Assembly (NCBI RefSeq): GCF_015706575.1
Contig: NW_024037047.1
Location: forward strand, 4,158,632-4,222,631
Length of the DNA: 64,000 nucleotides
Reading direction: 5' to 3'
Origin: Patiria miniata
Taxonomy: Eukaryota > Echinodermata > Asteroidea > Valvatida > Asterinidae
The translations under genes and the position numbers were made by a program. The notes below the pieces were generated by a model. It was not told the origin of the DNA. It searched no databases and saw nothing but the letters and a program-made list of their open reading frames with translations. Below are positions 1 to 22,200 of the stretch, piece after piece; positions within the stretch are counted from its first letter, which is position 1; each line of letters opens with the position of its first letter.

Positions 1-292
1 CTGTGCCAACCAGACTCTCTTGTCGACTTGGATAATTACCTTGTAACGCCCATGAATGGGTAGATTTGGCCCATTGGTTAGACCATAGGGATGAAAAGGC
101 TTCCAATTGATAGCCATTATTATTATTTGAGTATAACTATGTGCGCTTTGAGGCCAGTTATACTAAGGTTGCTTTGTCTAAATTTATAAGATTGCACACG
201 GAGATATACCTAACCGGTATTAGCGACCAATATGACCTGATTTATTCCCAGATTTTTGTTATAATTTTTTTTCTTTTCTTGTTTTGTTGCAG

Positions 293-9422
<9,130 letters not shown>

Positions 9423-9424
9423 AA

Positions 9425-9665
9425 CAGCAAGGGGTCGATCTACTCGCCAATAAACACTTAATACACTGAAACATTGATAAAGATTGCAATTTACTTCGTC
9501 CTACTAGTAATTATTCTCGGCCAAAATTTGGTGTATGTAAACGTGTTATTTGTAAATAATGTCAAACTGCTCCGCTTTTAAAAATCTATGTAAATGGTTC
9601 ATGTGATTATTGCCATTCTCCTGCCTTGATTTCTATAGATGTACATATTATAATAGGATGCACGG
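9425..9665 (+). repeat. Shared 3' UTR module, gene A copy
   Basis: This stretch (AATAAACACTTAATACACTG, TTACTTCGTCCTACTA, ATTTGTAAATAAT-TC-AACTGCT) recurs diverged at about 30985-31235 and 39095-39370, and nearly identical at 57277-57515. Each copy follows a receptor gene of the family, so it is best read as an inherited 3' untranslated region. AATAAA at 9449 is a likely polyadenylation signal. Confidence 0.75.
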
Positions 9666-12600
9666 CAACAATGTAAATACTCAACCTAATGTATATGAAG
9701 CAAATGCCATTGCATGACAATTTTTTTTAACAACTAGTTTTTGTTTGTTACAACATTTGCATATATCCAGCACGATTTGGGGCAAAGAAGTACCCCAGTA
9801 TCCCTATATCCTATACATACAAGCTATGCAGATTGATGACACATTGATGACTTAGGTTTATGACTTTATTTTTTTGTGTGCGTATATTTCTGTGTGTAAA
9901 TTGCATAGTTATATATACATATATATTGGCAGGGGGTCGGGAGAGCACATCTTTTGATGACAGTTTTTTGTTAACTTTTGCTCTTCCCTGGGCAGCCCCT
10001 GCTAATGATTTTTTTTTACTTCTTTGTTGTCCAAAAAATGTAAATAAAATAAAAATAAAAATTATGTTTCTATTCAGCTTTTTTTCTAATGAAAATAAGC
10101 TATTCAATAAAACATCGGAAACTGTAGCTCTATTTTCACCAATTGCATTTTCGAATATTTAAAATATCTTTCTGTAAAAAAAAAATTACGATCGTGTAAT
10201 AAGTGAAAGTTGGAAGTAGCCTTTTCTGCCAGACACAGACATACAGAAAATTATGCAAAACAAAGTTAGGCTAATTCAAGTTATAGTTTAGGGAATACCA
10301 ATCTCCATAATTTCCGTAGGCCAAAAATGAGCATTGTCCAGCAAAGTTTTAGGACAAATGATTCGAACTTAATGTAATGCTAATACTGGAATTTAAATGT
10401 ACGTTTTGTCCGTTGAACACTCGGCGAATGAATTAGAATAATCTAATTTAGTAAGTCCGCCGAGTACTTATTGAATGAAAAGGACAGCTCAAACCACGTA
10501 AAATAGCTATTCTCTTTGTTGTAGAAGGCCTGTTTCTAAATGTATCGGTTGAACTGTGAAATTGAATTATTTTACTATATCGTATAGTAAGCGTTATACG
10601 CTTCATCCGGTATTAGAAACCAATAATCGCCTATTCTATCTAGGGATCAATGTTTTCCATATTTTTGTATATATCCATCTTTGATTGCATTGCTAAGTTT
10701 GATTAAGTATTCAATAACAAGAATTGTACACTGCTGCATGCAGCGTTGGACTGTTTTATTATTCAGGACAAAAGCTGTTAATTGATCTTTTTAGTGGGAA
10801 AAAATGCTGATTAATTATACATTTTGCAATTGTTTGGCACCCATGAATGTAATGTAATATACCGTAGATTTTAACTATAACATTTACAGTGTAAGTAACC
10901 CAATTTGGATTGATTTTAAAACACAAAAACTATTTGGAATAAGCAGCACCATAAGAACAAACAATGTTCAATCCAATGGAGTTCACTTTGAGTCATTTCT
11001 GGAGCCAGTCATGCACTTCCCCCTCCTAAAACTATACACTGGTAATTCATTCACAACTACATACATAAGTTAACCCCTAGACCCGTACACCTGTGAATAA
11101 AAAAAAATCCTGTTCAAGAGGCCAATAATAATAAATTGATTGTTTCAAACCGACAGTTCCCATCTTTTGCATAGATAATGAATGTTGCATTATCCTGACG
11201 CCACTTGTTTTCATCATAATACTACTCAATGTTGGAAAGACATGAATCTGAGACAGGGAAACATTTCGAATTTGGCCAGAAATACTTTAAATATAACACT
11301 CGACGATCCATAGACTTTGTACACAACCAAAGAAGTAGCGTCTGACTACTGCATTCTTTCTGAAACGTTTGCCAGATAAGTTTATAGCGCCTTCTCTTGT
11401 ATTGTCTTAGTTTGAACTATTGAACCCGGAAATCATCTGCAGCAATCGTCCAATTAAATGCCTATACGGTGTTGTGCGGTAAGTACGAATCTAACTATCC
11501 ATGTACGGATGTAGGCCTGTAGGCATACACGAGCTTAGGTGATAGCGATATATACATGTACATGTACATAGCTACATGCATGGTTGAATGAAAATGAATT
11601 ATTTTACTAGTTTGGTCCTGTGGTTTGGTTTTATCAGTAATTTCTGCTCAGTACTTTGGAATGACTCGTTCCATCGCTGATGGCCATTTGACAAGGAAAC
11701 GTCCGAAAGTGAGTACTCTTCAGTCATGTCAGTTTATCAATATTGTTGTTACTGCTGCCATGGTCTCAGGTGGGAAAAACATGTCCTTGTTTTATTAAAC
11801 TTAATTCACAATTATAATGGAATTGACATAGGCCTAGGCCCTTTACCGATGTATTCAGTGTCGGCCTATGTACCCAAAGTATCTTAAAACGTGAACTCAC
11901 GAATTTGGGATTTCCCAAATTCCTTGTTGTGTGTCCCTATAGTATATACAAACTAATGGAAACGACATTAAAAAAAACAACATCGAGACAATATAAAATC
12001 GCGACAGTTGAAGGTTGGCAGGAAGGGCTTCCTTTGATCACAAAACAACCTTTCTTTGATCAAAGAGCACACGCAATGTAAATTGTGTAATGCTTTCCTT
12101 GAAAATGCACATTTGTTAATTAAGTCAATTTGAGCGAATACAATTATTCTCCAAAATTTTCGAAGGCAAAGATTTTTTTTTTCAAATACTGCTCATCGAC
12201 CGCTGGAATTCAATTGCACGTGTTTTTTCAGCGAAAACTCAGCGAATGAGCTCGAATAATCCTTTATGACGAGTGAGTGCTGATGTATAATGAGCATTTC
12301 ATTTTCAAATGAAATTTAGTGAGCTGTTCAAGTACTAATTTTAATAAGAAGGTCATCCCAGATAGTATTAGTGATGTAACGCATCTTTTTTTTCTGGGGG
12401 GGGTGCCAAGTAACAAGTAGTTTTGTTTGGCGCACAAGCCGCACATGGCTTAGAAAACAATTTACTTTTTACAGTGCAGATAGCTCGTGTAATTATGATG
12501 TGGGAAGTACTACGCGAAAAAAAATGGACCTCATTAAAAACTGTCTTTATTCTTCATCTAAGAAATAAAACATGAAACAATAAACTTACTTGCCTGTTAA

Positions 12601-14560
12601 GTGAAGGAAGAAAGGAAAACTCTAATCTGCAATTTCACAAGTTAAGGGTTGGTTTTCAAATGGCTTTATTTTGTTTCTATAATTATTTTTGATGTTCAGC
12701 AATTGTCAATGAACACCTGTAATTGTAAATAAACTTTTGTAACCAAAAAAAAAAAGGTTTATGTAATTATTATTAAGAACTTCAATTAAGCTTACCTATC
12801 AACGTATAATTTTTCTCCTTCCTTAACGTACATTGATGTATATTTATGGATTTGGAGGATAATTTTCCTCATTCATCTAGCTGTTATGAAGTGTGGCTTT
12901 TGTGGTGCTCGTCCTTGAACTACCTGTTTTTTTTTCTGAGAAACAGGGTGGGAATTGAACCCACATCTCCACATTGACACACTCACCCAGTGAGAAACTG
13001 AACATCAAGACAATGGCATATTAAACTGTACATTTGTCAGCAACGTGACAACAGATCGACTCAGCTTATTTTACGTTTGAAATGTCCCCTCGTTTATCAT
13101 GTAGTTCATACAGGTCGTGTAGTAAAAAAGTGTCAAGAGATCCAGTTTGTGTGCATGCCCACTAAGTACATGTGCATATGTAACTCCCTTCATGATTTAG
13201 TGGTCAATTAAGAAAAATGCCTACCTTTATGGGAAGTTGAAAATGCTCGGAACAGCATGGTGTCTCAGGCGGACTGTTTGCCTTGACCTATCGAAATCGC
13301 CTTCCACAACCTGTGTGCAGTTTCATTCATTCAATCATTTATCCATTTCGCAGACAGGTATTTGGTGACTATTCCATTAGTGTCACATGCAGACTAGCAG
13401 TAGTCAAGCTTTACAGTCATTGTCAATCGTTATTTAATAGACCTACAGGCCACAATTGTAATTGTGAACAATAATGAGAAATACCTCCCTTTCACAGTCT
13501 CCCTTGAACGCTTTTTTTTGCATGACATTTTTTTTGGAATTTACTTTTAGGAAATACAAGTAAATATTTTCACCTTTTAACTATTTAAAGATTCGTTTGC
13601 AAATGAATAGCCAAAAGACACTTTTCTTTTTCATCGCACTATTTTGACGGTATTTGTAGACTTTGTAATTACATTTTGAATGACGTTTACACATACAACA
13701 TAGTAAAATACGTACAAGGATGATGATACTGTAAATTCAAATGAAGTTTATGAAAAAGCTCCACCACCGGGTAATTCCAGTGTCGCGGGAACGTGCCACA
13801 CACTATTTCTGGTTCATCAAAGCCGAGTAAGTTTCTTTTCGACTTTGGCTTTTAGCAATGGGACCAAATTAATATGTAGAATATTGAATAGTTTTCATTG
13901 CAGTCTGTTTCACTCTGTTGCAACAGTAAGGTAGTCATTGATGTAGCTACAATTATTTGTTGCACGTGAAATATCATATCCCCTTTTCCCCCTTTGATGG
14001 AGGCGTGGGTCAAAGTAGGAAGAGCCTTCTACTTAAACGTTTCACTTCCGCGTTTGTATAAAAATGTATAATGTAAACGCGGAAATATATATTTTGCACT
14101 TATACATAAAGATTTGTTTTGCACATATCAGCCAGTAAGATGTTTGCGTTATAAATAGGCAACTTTGTAATGAGAATTAATATTTTGAATATTGAATAAT
14201 TTGTACAGTGCTAATTTGTAATCTTTTGTTTCAAGACATGGATTTATTGACGCATCTGAAAATATGTATGATCATATTCAGTAGCATTATTCATTCAGTG
14301 CAATTTTATATTGTCACTTTCATTTATCGACTCAATCAATTGTGTGTGTATTAAATACGTATCAATGGATTTTAATATATACAATATTGAACGATTTACA
14401 TTGCACTGTATTGTGAAAACGTCAGGTACTGATGTGTCTAAAATCATGAGTATTGCAGCTGCAAACAAGTAGTAGCTTTACCCATCCAACCTGTGCAGTT
14501 TTATTCACTACGTTCACGTGCAGACTGGCTGTTGACGTATTGGTGACACATGCAAACTAA
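9666..14560. other. Spacer between gene A and the next promoter; no gene seen
   Basis: AT-rich sequence with only short open frames. It includes low-complexity A/T runs, an A run at 12746-12756 where the other copy carries a Penelope-type insertion, and a tRNA-like stretch near 12950. A short open stretch at 11663-11719 looks exon-like but loses its donor in the duplicate. Confidence 0.6.
12948..13012 (-). repeat. tRNA-like (SINE-type) fragment
   Basis: Read on the minus strand it has a B-box-like GGTTCAATTCC within a GTGGG/CCCAC stem. No matching acceptor stem can be formed, so it is a tRNA-derived relic rather than a tRNA gene. Present again at about 61650-61715. Confidence 0.5.
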
Positions 14561-14649
14561 CAGCATCCAACATGGTCGGTAATCGTTATTTGTTGGACCT
14601 ACAGGCATACGCGTGTTTCATACATACGTGAAAAGAAAATGAGAAATAC

Positions 14650-14851
14650 CTGTCACAATATCTCCGTAGAATGCTGCACCCGCTATTGAATCGTGCGTAG
14701 ACATCTGCCATTGTACTGATACATTATTGTGGAACTGTCTGAGAAAATCGGTCATCAGGTAATCATTCCCTGACGTACAGTACGTACTTCCATGACCTTG
14801 CAGATCACCGCAAATTTCAGTCACAACCAGTGATGTGGCGCAGGGCGCCAT
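14650..14851 (-). pseudogene. Divergent conserved first-exon-like ORF, copy 1 (disrupted)
   Basis: A minus-strand ATG in the context AAAATGGCG (YY1-like, common at animal start sites) opens a frame with VVTEICGDL, STYCTSGNDYLMTDFL and STHDSIAGAAFYGD. It lies head to head with the signal-peptide exon that starts 345 bp away. Sister copies lie at 18159-18360 and 63308-63507. Here a 2-bp AT insertion just before the donor-like site breaks the frame relative to the intact copy at 63 kb. No family recognised. It may instead be a conserved promoter segment that happens to be open. Confidence 0.35.
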
Positions 14852-14879
14852 TTTCCGTAGTCCAACAGTGCAAACAGAC

Positions 14880-15195
14880 TCGACTTAGTTATTAATAGAA
14901 TACAAACGTCACGTGATGTTTGGATTGAGATGCAGGGTTCAATGGGTTGAAGGCCTGCGAGTTGCCGCCTTAAAAGCAACCGGTTTTTTTGTGTTGGTGC
15001 AGTTTTGAACGGTAATCATTATTGAACAATATTATTTTAATAAAATCGTATATTGCACGATTTGATGGTTTAACATAATGTGTTTCTTTTTATGTCGATT
15101 AATGGTCGATTACAGACCCGATTACAGAAAGTGCCTTCAATTGACGACAGCGGAAAACGACGACAGCGAGAATATTCAATTTTAAAATTTGGAAA
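14880..15195 (+). promoter_or_regulatory. Upstream region of the orphan signal-peptide exon
   Basis: Sequence from about 14500 to the ATG is shared with 18070-19154 and 63170-64000, so it behaves as a promoter module of the array. Conserved pieces include ACAAACGTCACGTG (an E-box/CRE-like core), the phrase GGTTCAATGGGTTGA, and ATTTTGCACGAT-TGATGGTTT. Relative to the other two copies this one lacks several hundred bases after about 15118. Confidence 0.5.
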
Positions 15196-15307
15196 ATGGG
15201 TCTTAATTTTCCGATTTTAATGGTTGCATTGTTTATTTGTGACATACGTGCTTCACTACATTACGAGGACGAACACCCAATTGGTGCAAGTAGATTGACA
15301 AGAACAG
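15196..15307 (+). CDS. Orphan signal-peptide exon (gene 2 type)
   Basis: ATG after GGAAA opens 37 codons starting MGLNFPILMVALFICDIRAS, a signal peptide, then HPIGASRLTRT and a gtaagt donor in phase 1. It is nearly identical to the first exon of gene 2 at 19155. Its intron follows gene 2 intron 1 and ends at an acceptor-like TATTGCAG near 18069, but the next Ig exon is missing and another promoter copy follows. It is either a dead 5' fragment or an alternative first exon, since its donor phase fits the gene 2 Ig exon at 23141. Confidence 0.7.
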
Positions 15308-16468
15308 GTAAGTACGGGACCGAGATAATCATTCATTTTATATACATGTCAACAACAATCGATATTGGCCTAGGCTTGTAACGGTTTGGTGGCTAAAATC
15401 TCAATACTATTGCTATGGTCATCTTCAAATTAACCTTGTATGGCGGTTAGTTAATCAACTTTGTTGTATGCCGCGGAATAAACGCATGAATATCAGAGTA
15501 TGGATGGGAGAAACATATGCAAGCTTTCAATATTGATGCCAAAACTCTTGCCTTCGTGTTCATTATGATTCAACACAAATTATTCAAACTTGATTTAAAC
15601 GAATTTTCCGTTACAATTTTCCACTCTTTATAACAAGGTAGGCTAATAATTGGTACAAAGCCAAACTATCCCGCGCTCACCAAATGTATGTACTGACAAA
15701 TTGTATAGTATGTTGGTTACTCAGTGAAAAACAGAGAAGTCAAGCTTTATATTAAAGCTGGTCCAATGGCTACAAACATTCAGAACCATTGTTGATTCAG
15801 ATAAGGAGAATGGACGAGGAACTTCGGGATAAGAGGAATAGAAATATCACAGTTTATTCGCATATATGTACAATGTTTAGTTTGCTAGAATATACATAAA
15901 AAACGACAGTCAATTCGTACGTATTTCTGCGCAATGGACAGTTTGTTAGTTCATTATTATACTTATCTAATTACTTAGCATTACAAATTCAGCATTTTAG
16001 TGTTTTGGGCAATATAACTAGTTATGTATAGCATTGTTACAGCCTGGAAGAGCTTAAAAATATTGTTTTCTATCAAAGGTCCAACGACATGTGTCAAAAT
16101 GTATCATGACATGTTATTGACATTTATGCCAACTATTAAACCTCAAGATTATGGTCGAATGTGCCAGAAGATCATGGCGAATGTGCTACTCTATGATAAT
16201 CTATTTCCTTTTAATTATGACAACATTTCTCTATCAAGAAAAATTACAATTGAAAAGAAATATTGCATTTGTATCATATGAAGTCCATAGTATATCTTCA
16301 CACAAGATTTATATACATACACAATTTACGATAGAAAAAACTGGGAAGAAAATTAATTGAAAAATGGTGTGTGTACTCACCGACTATAGACTGACTAACG
16401 TTCGTGTGGGAAGGAAACTCTAGCGTCAACTAAATAATAGTCGGGATAAAACACCAGCAAGACTCTGT

Positions 16469-16535
16469 GGCGTTATAATTAGCAAAATACGCCTCATACC
16501 ACAAGTATGAGGCGTATTTTGCTAATGATAACGCC
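16469..16535. repeat. Near-perfect 67-bp hairpin
   Basis: Arms of 31-32 bp, with AGCAAAATACGCCTCATAC facing GTATGAGGCGTATTTTGCT, flank an ACAA loop. Only a mismatch or two appears, towards the outer ends. It resembles a very small inverted-repeat transposon remnant. Confidence 0.85.
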
Positions 16536-17317
16536 GCAAAGCAGAATAAAAAATTGAAGGTGTGGTCTGCTGGATCAAGAGCAAGTGTATGAGCGCCCAT
16601 ATACGTTTCAGCCGACTTTACACTGCGCATGTGCTACTCCTAGGGTTATTTGCAAACGTATTAAGGGCTGCCGATTTGACACCGATGATGTGACTCAAAA
16701 AGATATCTTTCCATTTTATTGTTAAATACACCACTTAATTAGGGAGCCGTTGTTATTTTATTACTATTTAGTTCAAACACTTTTTATTTCTCGAAGAAAT
16801 GTTTAAAGACGTTTATCTTTTCTCAGATGTCGTTTGTTTATATTTAGGACCAATTTTTGACAAGAATATAGTTTCAAAGGTTTAACATTTATACTTGTAA
16901 ATAACGGTAGAGGGGATTATAAAGTAGTCAGATTTTTGAACAAGTTTTCGCCAGATTTTTTGATTGATTTTTTGATTGACCGCGTTTGAATATTGTCAAA
17001 AAAAAATCAACTTTTTTTTTCGTCGGAATTGATTAGTTTTGTGTAAAATGTCGACATAAAATCACTTAAAATAACACTTAATGCTTCAACCAATTATCAT
17101 CGTATTCAAAAAAACGGCTTCATAAAATCAACTAACATGTTTGTTGGAGAAAAAAAAAGACTGGTCGCAATTGGCATAACGGGGTAATCCTATACAAAAG
17201 CACTACTTAGTTCACAAGTGAGAGTGAGTTAGTAAATCAGAGTTTTACATGAGAGAATAGGAGGCTGTCCCCTGGGACTAGTATAACCTGTAGTTGAAGT
17301 TTAAAAAATCATATATT

Positions 17318-17958
17318 CATAAATACCTAAGACAGTTTACGCATTCCTATTGGTCGAGAGCCCGTCACATGGCCGGTCTTAAACGGAAGATAAAGACATG
17401 GCTAGCTGGTCTTAAACACTTTTCCAGTGTCACAATAAAATGTGGACTCCTAAAAATCCAGTGCCTCTTATCGTTTCATTGGTTGAACGTTCCCAATTCT
17501 CACGTAGGCATGCGCAACACTACCAGGGAGTCAGAATTTTAAAGTTCTAAATTCAAAACGCAACGCGCCAGGTGCGTTCCGCGCGACATCGCGCAGAACA
17601 TGATACGCGCGCGTCAATCTCCAGAAAAGGGTTGTTTACATCTTACTCGCCAGCTGAACTCTCCATTTTTTTGCAAGAGGGATGTTTCAAAAAGCATAAA
17701 TTGAATTTGTTGAACAAAATCGGGATGTTTTGAACGAATTATATGATTTTTTCTTACCGAAAAGGTATTTATGAATGGGAATAAATATGTGCTCCGTCGG
17801 TATTTATCAATCTGTTTAAGACCACTTAGAGTCTGGGTGCTGATAATTACCCTCGCCTCCGGCTCGGGTAATTAGGCCTATCAGTACCCCCACTCTAAGT
17901 GGTCTTAAACAGAGTGATAAAAACCTCCGAAGCACACATTTATTCCCTTATTAAATTT
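17318..17958. mobile_element. Palindrome-ended MITE-like element, copy 1
   Basis: The element runs from ATAAATACCT-AGACAGTTTA to a palindromic terminal block at 17764-17950 centred on GGTAATTA/TAATTACC, with GACCACTTAGAGTCTGGGTG facing its complement. An inverted copy lies at 24721-25346. No coding capacity; non-autonomous. Confidence 0.8.
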
Positions 17959-18070
17959 CCTTCAGTCTTGTAAACATCAGTAAGCTAAGTAATCGAGAAC
18001 ACCGATATATGTATCAAATTAATATAGTACCTTATGTCTTTTAAATTAAAATTTCATTTAATATTGCAGC

Positions 18071-19154
18071 AGCATTCGACCTGGTCGGTAATCGTTATTT
18101 GTTAGACCTACAGGGATATGCGTGTTTCATCCATACATCAAAACAAAATTAGACATACCTGTCACAATCTCCGTAGAATGCAGCACCCGCTATTGAATCG
18201 TGCGTGGACATCCGTACCGTGATAAAGTATAGTGGAACCGTCTGAGAAAATCGGTCATCAGGTAATCATTCCCTGACGTACAGTACGTACTTCCGTGACC
18301 TGGCAGATCACCGCAAATTTCAGTCAAAACCAGTGATGCGGCAGTAATAATGGACGCCATTTTCCGTAGCAAGCAATGCAAATAGACTTCGTTATTGATA
18401 CAAACGTCACGTGTTGTTTGGATTACATATGAGACGTAGGGTTCAATGGGTTGAGTGCCTGCGATTTGCTGCCTAGCCCAAAGTCACATTTATCTTCTTT
18501 TTTTTTCTGTGTGCAGTTTTGAACGGTTAGATGGAATAATGCTATCTTGATAAAATACGTAATTTTGCACGATGTGATGGTTTGACATAATGTGGTGTGT
18601 TTCGTTTATGTCGAATAATGCGTCACTTACAGACCTATTTATGTATAAATGAATATTTGTGCATGTAAATCATTATCCAGAGCAGTTTTTTTTTCCCCTG
18701 ATGGTGGAGGGGGAAATACAAATCAACGTTAGTAGGAAATATCTATCGATCAGTGCACCTACATGAGCTTTGTTTGTAATTTCCATGCTTGACGGTTGAG
18801 TTCATAGTAATTTACAAATAAATGTTAAGCACTCCGCTGCACTGCAGACGATACCATTATTTTGTAGGTGAGGCACATCATCATAATTTCCTATAACAGT
18901 GTTTACTCTTATTCCGCAAGCCAAATTTTCAGCCCGATTGGTCTTTAATAAACGGAATGTCCGTTACAGTTTCAGTTACTTTTTTCGACTTACTTTTTTT
19001 GAATTTTACTTAAAAAAAAAAAAACTTTAAAATGCCCCCTTTTCATATGAGTTGCATTTCCCTAAGCAGAATTCCGTCAACCAATGAAAGGATCGAAGCG
19101 CCCTCAATTTACACAGCGGTAAAAGACGACAGCGCGAAATTAAAAATTCTGAAA
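18071..19154 (+). promoter_or_regulatory. Gene 2 upstream/promoter region
   Basis: It repeats the region upstream of the orphan exon and that at 63170-64000. Similarity starts immediately after the acceptor-like TATTGCAG at 18069, so the duplication junction sits on an exon border. It includes the second copy of the divergent open frame. No TATA box stands out. Confidence 0.5.
18159..18360 (-). pseudogene. Divergent conserved first-exon-like ORF, copy 2 (frameshifted)
   Basis: The minus-strand ATG in AAAATGGCG opens a frame sharing LTEICGDLPGHGSTYCTSGN with its sister copies. A net 4-bp deletion after FLRRFHY shifts the frame, which then stops. The donor-like GACAG/gtatgt is kept. Frame loss in two of three copies argues that the product is no longer needed here, or was never made. 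Confidence 0.35.
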
Positions 19155-19269
19155 ATGGGTCTTAATTTTCCAATTTTGATGGTTGCATTGTTAATTTGTG
19201 ACACATGTGCTTCACTACATTACTTAGAAGACGAACACCCAATTGGTGCAAGTAGATTGACGAGAACTG
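19155..19269 (+). CDS. Gene 2 exon 1: signal peptide
   Basis: MGLNFPILMVALLICDTCAS is the hydrophobic leader; the mature end reads HYLEDEHPIGASRLTRT. Donor gtaagt, phase 1. An in-frame ATG lies upstream at 19032, but the start at 19155 matches the orphan paralogue and places the hydrophobic core at the N-terminus. Confidence 0.87.
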
Positions 19270-22200
19270 GTAAGTACGGGACCGAGATAATCATTCATTT
19301 TATCAACAACAATCGATACAGGCCTAGGTTGGTAACGCTTGGATCATAATGTTGCTATGGCTTGTCTTCAAATTAATTAGCTTGTGTGGCGGTAAGTTGA
19401 TCCATTCTGTTGTAGGCTGTGGCATAGACATGATGAATATCAGGGTATGGATTTGGAGAAACATATATAAGCTTTCAATGTGGATCCCAAAGCTTTTGCC
19501 TTATTGTTCAATATTGAGGATTCGACACAACTTTATTCAACAATGATTAAAACGAAATACAATTTCCGTTCTTTATAATAAAGTTATAATTGGTACAAAC
19601 TATCCTGCGCTCATCAAATGTATGTGCTGAGAAATTGTATAGTATGAAAGTGGGTCAGTAAATCAGTGTTGTACATGGATGAATAGGAGGCTGGCCCATG
19701 GGACTACACTGTTAAACCTGATGTTTATGATCTAAACACATGAATAAACACCAAAACGTAACACTTTTTAAACGTTTGGACGCGTTTTTAAAGTAAACTC
19801 CATTTACAACATGAACACGTTTAAATTGAACAAGGACACATGTTTAACAGTTAAACACCTCCAGTTATTCTTTAAACATGTTTTTATTGGAACATACGAT
19901 GCTTTTTTTTAAACGGTCGCTGTTTAAGAAGTGAACACTTATACATGTTTATCGGTATTTAAGATGTTTAATTTATAAACGTGCAAAGTGTTTAAATGGC
20001 GTTTAAAATGTGTTTAGGTGTTTAACCTATAAATGCATTTACCTGTTTACAGCCTGTAACACTTTTTAAACACAATTAAAAAGTTTATAAGTATTACTAT
20101 GTTTAGGTTCACAACATCCCAAAAAGTGTTTAAATGGCGTTTAAATTGTTTTGAGGTGTTTAACCTTCGTGTGTTTGCACTGACGTGTTTCCAGCCTGCA
20201 ACAGATTATAAACACAATAACGCGTTTATAAGTACAGTATTACTATGTTTGGGTTTCAACATCCGAAAAAAATATGAGAAGACGTTTAAGATCAACATAT
20301 TTAATTGTGTTGTACGCATTGTATTTGACTGTTCAGCCCATCCAATTTTTTAAATTGGTTTTCCATTCGCATGTGCATACACATGCTAAACCTCGTGATA
20401 TATTACATCTTGTATAGTCTTCGACATGTCATGTTGGGCTAGAATCAAGTTTGTCACCATGCTTGTTGTTTGAAGAGAAAGTTAATGATCCATGATCGAC
20501 GAAAACAAACCTACATGTACATGATAATCTTGTTCCTTGAAGTTCAAACCCTTCTTACAATAATCACAAATCTGTCACCGAGTTGTAAATTTCCCAAATA
20601 CATTATGTTTTGTTATTCTAATAATTAAAAGATAATTCTAATAATCACAAGAGATGTTGGCCGGCTTAAAACGTTCTTGTTTAACTTCAAGAATAACCTA
20701 TGACATCGACAAACAGTTGGACTTGGTTCGGTATGTTTCATTCATTCTTCATTATATCCAAATCACTCATCAATTTGTATGTACATGTAGTTATTTACTT
20801 TTTGTCGTCAATTTACAGTACCTTTATACATCCAAAATGCACAAGCAAAGACCTTTGCCAGCTAATCTTCACCATAATGTCAAGATTGTCTAACGTGTGG
20901 TTTTCACAAAATGACAAGCGTATTTCTCTTAAATATACACTCAGTATGTATTCAGCTAAACAAAACAATTGACAATTGCTTTATTGTATCCATCATTTCA
21001 TGACCAGTGTTATACTGATGATACACAATCATCATCTTCAATGACTGGAGGAGGGGGACACGACTCTCTCTCTCCCACAACTCACTTTCCCCCATTTAGG
21101 GCCGCCTAGACCACTCCTACCCTATTTGGTATGCAACATACTGCTCCAGCTTACTATACCATCATGTACATAATTTGGGGGCTGCGCATATGTCAACATC
21201 TGTGTACATAATTTTCATAGTGAATGTACAAACATAATTTCATTATGATGATTGGAATTTATCCACACTGATAATCACGTCCATACTGTCCATGGACGAT
21301 GGCTTACCTTGAAGCAGCATGCAATACCAGCAGGGTATGTTTGTCTTCATGAAAATAGGTCGTGAACAATCATGATGGAGGAATGGTCACACCAGTCATG
21401 CCAGTCAGCCTGAAACTGAAAAAAAACCCACAAATTGTATTACAAATTAAATGACCGAATTCTTTGAAATCACCATGATTTCACTAAGTTGGCCTGCATG
21501 GATGTTTGCAACATGTACAAATAAAAAAGGCATATGCAACAAATAAATGTACATGTATACGTAATTGTACAGGCACGTGATGTACATGTATGTAATGACA
21601 TATATAAATGCACGTGTGCATGCACAGCACATGTGCATGCACATCAGTATGATGTACATGTACATGTACATGTACATAATAATATACATGGACATATAGT
21701 GCCAGTTTTAATACAGCGCACGAACTGAGTGTAAGTGCGAGTACTTGACTCGGGCAGTTTTGGGGCTAGATTTTTGATTCAGAAACCAAGTCACCCGAAA
21801 ATGTAATGAAAGTAGGCTCTATTTCGTGATTTACAAGACGGAACATGATAGAACTATGACCAGAGAAACAACTTTTAAGAGTTCTAAACCGACAACTATT
21901 TTTATCACTCCCGATAAACAAGGCACATACAGTTGAAATTTACTTAGTGGCTTCGTAGGCCTACTGCATAAGTTCATTGACCATCCATGTTAACTGCGTA
22001 TAAACTAAACTTATTCCGTGGTGACGAAACCTGCACAGCCACACGAACTTTACACGGATATATTTCACTTATTTCGACGGTACAGAAGAACCTCGACGAC
22101 TCAGCCGTCGTATAAAAACTACTGTATTTTTCGGAAATGGATATAAGAAACGTACTTACATTATTAGAAGAGGCTGTTTCTGCTTTGCGAAACATCGGTA

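Noticed and set aside
11663..11719. Exon-like stretch after TGCTCAG with a gtgagt donor
   Set aside because: In the duplicate (59503-59559) the donor is changed to GCGAGT and a codon differs. It lies beyond the shared 3' module, so it is unlikely to belong to the RTK.
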